Assembly: GCA_965658275.1 (NCBI GenBank)
Contig: CBFHRN010000066.1
Coordinates: 1 to 9,881 of the forward strand
Length of the DNA stretch: 9,881 bases
DNA from: Croceimicrobium sp965658275
GTDB lineage: Bacteria; Bacteroidota; Bacteroidia; Flavobacteriales; Schleiferiaceae
Direction of reading: 5' to 3'
This document shows positions 6,093 to 9,881 of the stretch, in pieces. The notes beneath the pieces are model-generated. The model searched no databases and had not been told where the DNA came from. It saw only the letters and a program-made list of their open reading frames with translations. Position numbers and translations under genes: made by a program. Positions within the stretch are counted from its first letter, which is position 1, and every line of letters begins with the position of its first letter.

Positions 6093-6749
6093 GTGGTAGC
6101 AGAGAATCTAAAGAGTATTAAGGAAGGCCTTGCGCCAGGAGTAGCCTTAGTGGCGGTGTCTAAAACTAAGCCTCAGGAAGCTATTCAAGAAGCTTACGAT
6201 GCGGGACAACGCATTTTTGGAGAGAACCGCATCCAAGAGATGGCCGAAAAGTACGAGGCTTTACCCAAGGATATCCAATGGCATATGATTGGTCATGTGC
6301 AAGACAATAAAATAAAATACATGGCTCCCTTTGTTTCTTTGGTTCATGGCATGGACAAAGAAAAGCGCTTGAAAGCACTTAATAAGGAATCCAAAAAGGT
6401 AGATCGACGCATCGATTGTTTGGTCCAAATTCACATTGCAGAAGAGGAAAGTAAATTTGGCTTTGATGCCGATGAAGTGCAAGCCTTGTTTGAGAAAGAT
6501 CTAGAAGTTTTGTACCCCAATATCCGGATCTGTGGATTAATGGGAATGGCGACTTTTACCGAAAACACAGATCAAATACGCCGTGAGTTTAGAACTCTTA
6601 AAGGTATCTTCGATTCGGTAAAGGAAAGGTTCGCGAAAGACTATTTCACCTTTCTTTCCATGGGTATGAGCGGCGATTATAGAATTGCCCAAGAAGAGGG
6701 ATCCAATATGGTTCGCATTGGATCCAGCATCTTCGGGGCTCGAAATTAA
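6093..6749 (+). CDS. yggS: YggS/PROSC-family pyridoxal-phosphate homeostasis protein
   Basis: This single-domain protein has the alanine-racemase N-terminal TIM-barrel fold. It binds PLP and helps keep vitamin B6 and amino-acid pools balanced, with no known catalysis. Landmarks are the PLP-linking lysine in LVAVSKTKP, FGENRIQE, WHMIGHVQDNK, GLMGMATF and the phosphate-binding end MGMSGDYRIAQEEGSNMVRIGSSIFGAR (written here as a landmark run from MGMSGDY to IFGAR). No in-frame ATG exists at the 5' end. I choose GTG at 6093 (218 residues, starting MVAENLKSIK) because family members normally begin just before this A-x-N-L segment and because the likely promoter covers the alternative TTG at 6075 (224 residues). 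Both possible starts have only a poorly spaced AGGA. The stop directly abuts the stop of the convergent gene. Confidence 0.94.
   Translation: MVAENLKSIKEGLAPGVALVAVSKTKPQEAIQEAYDAGQRIFGENRIQEMAEKYEALPKDIQWHMIGHVQDNKIKYMAPFVSLVHGMDKEKRLKALNKESKKVDRRIDCLVQIHIAEEESKFGFDADEVQALFEKDLEVLYPNIRICGLMGMATFTENTDQIRREFRTLKGIFDSVKERFAKDYFTFLSMGMSGDYRIAQEEGSNMVRIGSSIFGARN
6699..6725. repeat. Perfect 9-bp inverted repeat inside the yggS 3' end
   Basis: GGATCCAAT (6699-6707) and ATTGGATCC (6717-6725) are perfect complements around a 9-base loop. They lie in the codons for the PLP-phosphate-binding segment, about 25-50 bp from the convergent gene ends. No T-run follows on either strand. Confidence 0.7.
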
Positions 6750-7418
6750 TTAGTCGAAATTTAATCCAATAACAATATTAAAGGTAGGACGAATCGTTCC
6801 TTGATATTCGTATCCTGGGCCAAAATAATTGGGTTCACTATTGTAGGCTAAATCATACTCTAAGACACTCATGCTTTCGGTATTGATATAGGTTTCATAG
6901 AAAAGTCCAACGGAAAACTCGGTATAGAAGTTTTTACTGCGGGTAAACCATCCTACTTGTAGTTCATAGCCCAGCGAAATATTTCGGTCGCTTCCCTGAA
7001 TATTCTCATAGGTGAAAACGGTATTTCCAAAGCGTTCGCTAGCTACCCATGCCTCAGTTTCGTAATACAAATCCGAAATTCCTGCCCTTAAGCCATTTCG
7101 AATGGTCAGGGCTTCAATATCACTAAAGGGAATCAAATATTTGTGAAACAAATAACTTTTAAGCGCCCAATTGGTCCCTTGATAGATGTCATCTGATTCA
7201 TGGGAGAAGTAATGGGGAATGCTTAACCGCAGTCCAATTTGCTGGTTCTCCGCTGCTCTAAAAACGAGTTCCCCGGTTAAAGCTGGGACGGCAACATCAG
7301 TTAGGCTCAAACCAATTTGAAAAAAGGGAATCTGTAAATTGGCCGTACTGTCTTCTGAACTTTGCGCTTTTAGGCTTACACAGAAGATTAAAGTTAGAAG
7401 GATTGAAACTACTCGCAT
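6750..7418 (-). CDS. Predicted small outer-membrane beta-barrel protein
   Basis: The 222-residue protein has a Sec signal peptide (MRVVSILLTLIFCVSLKAQ, cleavage after about residue 19). After that it shows short alternating polar/aromatic strands with tyrosine and phenylalanine typical of an 8-10-strand outer-membrane barrel (for example LGYELQVGWFTRS, YTEFSVGLFYETYI). It ends FNIVIGLNFD, so the usual terminal aromatic residue is two places from the end. I do not recognise a named family. Its ATG overlaps the stop of the upstream lipoprotein by one base (TAATG), which implies coupled translation as the last gene of the envelope operon. Its stop touches that of yggS on the other strand. Confidence 0.85.
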   Translation of the reverse strand: MRVVSILLTLIFCVSLKAQSSEDSTANLQIPFFQIGLSLTDVAVPALTGELVFRAAENQQIGLRLSIPHYFSHESDDIYQGTNWALKSYLFHKYLIPFSDIEALTIRNGLRAGISDLYYETEAWVASERFGNTVFTYENIQGSDRNISLGYELQVGWFTRSKNFYTEFSVGLFYETYINTESMSVLEYDLAYNSEPNYFGPGYEYQGTIRPTFNIVIGLNFD

Positions 7419-8155
7419 TACAATTCGCTTAAAAAGGTTAGGTTGCCATTTTTATACTCGTATTGCTTTAGGCCATCTTCGCCCACGGCAATAACTAAAT
7501 TACCATAAGGGATAAGGTCTACCGCGTCAAAATCTTCGTCGAAATCCAAGAGCTTTAAATTCAGCGGATCGTTAACATCAAAAACCTTTAAGCCCCGGTC
7601 ACAAACCAAGAGGGTGTCCCCAATAAGTCCTAGTCCTCTGGGGTTTATCATGGAGAAGCTGGTGATTAACTTTGGATTACTTAGATCTTGGATGTCGATA
7701 ATATCCAATTGATCTACAGATCTCCAGCACCAGTTGTTGTTTTGTTCGCTACGCAAGGTTACGTAGGCATAGCGATCGTTAGCCACCACTGGGTCGCAGG
7801 CCGTGATATGATTGTAAACACTAAGCTGATTAATATTCGGCGCATTGCTGATATCATAGATGTACATACCGCTAACCGTACCAATGAAAATTGTGGCGGT
7901 ATCTCTGGGGAAAATCGTTTCCACCTGGGTATTTAATTGATGTCGACTGAGGTAAACCGCATTATTGGGTTTGCTCAGGTCAAATACCTTTAATTCGCTT
8001 CCATCGACTAAAAAGAGATGATCATTAGCCACTGCAAATCGTGCCAGACTACCTCCCTGACCATTGCCAGCGCCTACGGAGTCGGCTCCACCGCCTTCTT
8101 TGGCGCAAGAGCTCAAGAGGAAAACTACGCTTATAAGGACACTTAACTTTTTCAT
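7418..8155 (-). CDS. LVIVD-repeat (beta-propeller) lipoprotein
   Basis: The 245-residue protein begins MKKLSVLISVVFLLSSC, with lipobox LSSC and acylated Cys17. A Gly-rich linker follows, then repeated propeller-like units such as LFLVDGSELKVFDLSKP, GMYIYDISNAPNI, YAYVTLRSEQ, LDIIDIQDLSNPKLI, LLVCDRGLKVFDVNDP and LVIAVGEDGLKQYEY. These 'x-hydrophobic-DISNP' units match the LVIVD family of Bacteroidota and archaea, thought to be binding propellers with no assigned enzyme activity. An ATG four codons further upstream (8165-8167) is in frame. I prefer 8155 because it overlaps the upstream stop as ATGA and starts the signal peptide cleanly. It is likely anchored in the outer membrane. Confidence 0.88.
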   Translation of the reverse strand: MKKLSVLISVVFLLSSCAKEGGGADSVGAGNGQGGSLARFAVANDHLFLVDGSELKVFDLSKPNNAVYLSRHQLNTQVETIFPRDTATIFIGTVSGMYIYDISNAPNINQLSVYNHITACDPVVANDRYAYVTLRSEQNNNWCWRSVDQLDIIDIQDLSNPKLITSFSMINPRGLGLIGDTLLVCDRGLKVFDVNDPLNLKLLDFDEDFDAVDLIPYGNLVIAVGEDGLKQYEYKNGNLTFLSEL

Positions 8156-8646
8156 TTCTTTTCCCATTTTATAATGATCGTATTCTCGGGACGACTACTA
8201 AGTTCCGGTGAACTGCCGCCATCAGGTGATTGAAGCTCCGGAAAAACATCTTTATTGCGATCCACGACGCTAAGCTTATTTCCTTCGAATTCAATTACAA
8301 CCAGGTCCACCGCATTATCGGCATAGATGTATTTCCCTTTGATAGCAATGTCGACATTGCCCGGAATACTTATAAAACCAAGATTTACTGGGTTACGGGG
8401 ATCACTATTATCGTAAACATGCACCCCTTCATAAAGCTCATTTATAAAGAGTAAGCTGTCTTTGCGGTAAATCTTACCGTAGTTATTGTGTCTTTGGGGT
8501 TCGAGGAGCTTAACCGAGTTATCGAGTTCGGACCGATCCATAAGTACCGGCCGATATTCGCTCTCGTAGTAATCGTACCAGGGCTCGTCTATCACACAGC
8601 CGCCCAAGAAAAGAGCTAAACTGAGGAGTAGGAAGGATTTTTTCAT
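8152..8646 (-). CDS. Small LVIVD-like lipoprotein, partner of the next gene
   Basis: The 164-residue product starts MKKSFLLLSLALFLGGC (lipobox LGGC, Cys17). It continues with an acidic/aromatic linker, then YRPVLMDRSELDNSVKL, and two to three propeller-like units (GKIYRKDSLLFINELYEGV, HVYDNSDPRNPVNLG, NVDIAIKGKYIYADNAVDLV). This resembles the N-terminal portion of longer LVIVD lipoproteins, whereas the next gene resembles the C-terminal portion; that comparison is from memory. Other in-frame ATGs lie at 8655 and 8694. The first adds only MTP, and the second adds 16 residues that do not resemble a signal peptide. The ATG at 8655 also forms the end of an 11-bp inverted repeat. The stop overlaps the next start as ATGA. 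Confidence 0.82.
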   Translation of the reverse strand: MKKSFLLLSLALFLGGCVIDEPWYDYYESEYRPVLMDRSELDNSVKLLEPQRHNNYGKIYRKDSLLFINELYEGVHVYDNSDPRNPVNLGFISIPGNVDIAIKGKYIYADNAVDLVVIEFEGNKLSVVDRNKDVFPELQSPDGGSSPELSSRPENTIIIKWEKK

Positions 8647-8652
8647 TGGAGT

Positions 8653-8687
8653 CATTTTATAACAGAGACGAAGGAAGTTATAAAATG
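8653..8687. repeat. Perfect 11-bp inverted repeat before the LVIVD lipoprotein pair
   Basis: CATTTTATAAC (8653-8663) and GTTATAAAATG (8677-8687) are exact complements separated by 13 bases. They fill most of the gap between the DUF5686 stop (8701) and the first lipoprotein start. In the minus-strand mRNA the downstream arm ends in the AUG at 8655-8653, 9 nt ahead of the preferred AUG. It could act as a DNA operator or as an RNA hairpin at the translation start. Confidence 0.8.
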
Positions 8688-8700
8688 GTTGCAAGGGAAA

Positions 8701-9881
8701 TTAATTTCTACGATTTTGCTTGTAATAGTCGTAGTTAAAATCAAAAGCAACCCGAATCGAAGGTCTAAGTCGTCTGAAATTATCTATGCCTCCTGCAAAT
8801 TCTACCCTTAGAATTTTAAAGATATTGTCGAAGCCCATAAATAGTTCGATAAAGGCCCTTTCGTCTGCAATGTGTAGGGAGTTAAAGCCTACTAAGGAAT
8901 GCACTTTGTAACGCCTGAGGAAAGGGATGTTGGACAGCAGGGCGCCATCAAAATTATGTTCGTAGTGAAGTTCCAGATAAGCTTCGGTGGTGCTGTAATC
9001 GTAATAAGGTAAAGTACTAAACTGCTTAATCATAGCCGAGCGCTGTGCTGATGGTTGCAGGAAAAAGATTTGTACACCATCAAAATGTTGATAGTCGATG
9101 AATCGCACGTCATTCTTATAAATGAAATGACCACCGCTTATATCAAATGATGATAATCCAATATTAGCCCACCGAAAGCTGTGCTGAATGCCCAGACTAT
9201 GAAATGCGAAATCGGTCACCGCTCCAAATTGTGGGAGTCCCATTCGGAAATCGTAATAAATTTTAGGTGCCCGTACTTCGATGTTTTTGCGACCCTGAAG
9301 GACTTCTTGAAAACGTTGGTTGTAGCGTACTTCCCGACGGCTCCGAAATTGATAGCTTAAATTAAGCTCAAGCTTTAAGGACTGATGAGCCGCAAATCCA
9401 TTTACCTGGTTGGCCTGACCTGGAATGAAAAAATTATTGCGTTCGTAAACAACATCTGGGTTAACAAGATTGAAGGAAGTGCGATTAAATAAAGGATAAC
9501 GCCAGGCGTACTCTACATCCATTCCAACGGTAATACCCGCTCGCGTTTCAGAGTCGTATTCCAGTTTAAAAAAGTCTTTACCATAAAGGTGAATGAAGTT
9601 TCGTGCTAGAATAAGGTTGTATACCGTATTTAAAACTGGCAAAATCGGTTCATCTTCATTAAACTGCATAACTCCGGTGCCGCCTGTTAGGCTGAGGTTT
9701 ACGGGAAATACCCGGCCACCCTTCCAGGAGAGTTCAGCCAAATTTTTCCAGCGCTGATCCGCGGTTCCAAAACGAATTTGTCCCCTTAGACTTAGCTCAT
9801 TGTAGGGTTTGCTATAGCCAATTGCAGCCTGACCTTTCCAGTAGGCACCTTCCACAGGATTAAAACCAAGGCCTTTGTAGA
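8701..9881 (-). CDS. DUF5686-family outer-membrane barrel protein, C-terminal part
   Basis: The frame runs open through the window edge, so the true start is outside; about 393 C-terminal residues are visible. The GTG at 9853-9855 is an internal valine in GFNPVEGAYWKG, a motif region I associate with DUF5686 proteins. In full length these carry an N-terminal carboxypeptidase-regulatory-like domain before a large outer-membrane barrel. The rest is aromatic, strand-rich sequence (for example HSLGIQHSFRWANIGLSSFD, IPFLRRYKVHSLVGFNSL) with GFDNIFKILRVEFAGGID near the end, and it stops at YKQNRRN without a terminal phenylalanine. The function of the family is not firmly known; a role in outer-membrane assembly or transport is inference. 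It is the upstream gene of the envelope operon, 54 bp ahead of the LVIVD pair. Confidence 0.85.
   Translation of the reverse strand, partial: YKGLGFNPVEGAYWKGQAAIGYSKPYNELSLRGQIRFGTADQRWKNLAELSWKGGRVFPVNLSLTGGTGVMQFNEDEPILPVLNTVYNLILARNFIHLYGKDFFKLEYDSETRAGITVGMDVEYAWRYPLFNRTSFNLVNPDVVYERNNFFIPGQANQVNGFAAHQSLKLELNLSYQFRSRREVRYNQRFQEVLQGRKNIEVRAPKIYYDFRMGLPQFGAVTDFAFHSLGIQHSFRWANIGLSSFDISGGHFIYKNDVRFIDYQHFDGVQIFFLQPSAQRSAMIKQFSTLPYYDYSTTEAYLELHYEHNFDGALLSNIPFLRRYKVHSLVGFNSLHIADERAFIELFMGFDNIFKILRVEFAGGIDNFRRLRPSIRVAFDFNYDYYKQNRRN

Noticed and set aside
8156..8167. Upstream start (ATG at 8167) for the second LVIVD lipoprotein
   Set aside because: The ATG at 8155 overlaps the previous stop as ATGA and begins the MKK signal peptide; the four extra residues have no support.
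8647..8694. Upstream start (ATG at 8694) for the first LVIVD lipoprotein
   Set aside because: It would add 16 residues before a clean MKK lipoprotein signal peptide and would run through the inverted repeat.
9853..9855. GTG as the start of the DUF5686 gene
   Set aside because: The frame continues open to the window edge and the surrounding GFNPVEG motif shows it is an internal valine.

Overview
The window looks like a chromosomal segment of a Bacteroidota bacterium, most likely Flavobacteriales or a close relative. The reasons are a 490-residue archaeal/eukaryotic-type prolyl-tRNA synthetase, a FadL/'hemin receptor'-like porin, a DUF5686 barrel, LVIVD lipoproteins, A-rich leaders mostly without Shine-Dalgarno sequences, and promoters matching the TTTG...TAnnTTTG consensus of this phylum. 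Nothing points to a phage, plasmid, insertion sequence or CRISPR array.

Layout. (1) 1-760, minus: the first 253 codons of a secreted BNR/Asp-box beta-propeller protein, cut by the window edge. (2) 761-942: an intergenic stretch with a possible promoter for that gene, a polypurine tract, and an eight-unit 7-bp repeat array that runs into the stop codon of the next gene. (3) 943-3996, minus: a two-gene unit of an unusual Trp/Gly/Asn- then Arg/Ser-rich lipoprotein followed 24 bp later by a FadL-family outer-membrane barrel. (4) 3997-4078: a divergent promoter region. (5) 4079-6749, plus: proS, a probable terminator, a well-matched promoter driving tRNA-Glu(TTC) and rpsT, a strong terminator, and then the PLP protein gene yggS, whose putative promoter overlaps that terminator. 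(6) 6750-9881, minus: a compact cell-envelope operon. In transcription order it holds the DUF5686 barrel (C-terminal part only), two small LVIVD-type lipoproteins with a 4-nt overlap, and a 222-residue predicted outer-membrane barrel with a 1-nt overlap.

How the parts fit. The plus-strand block is translation housekeeping plus PLP homeostasis. The minus-strand blocks all encode exported or outer-membrane proteins. The most unusual items are the lipoprotein with tryptophans in strict 6- and then 4-residue periodicity, the split LVIVD pair inside the envelope operon, a perfect 11-bp inverted repeat at the start of the first LVIVD lipoprotein gene, and the heptamer array after the FadL gene. I see no clear defence or mobile system. 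The candidates for undescribed biology are the lipoprotein-FadL pair and the DUF5686-LVIVD-barrel operon.
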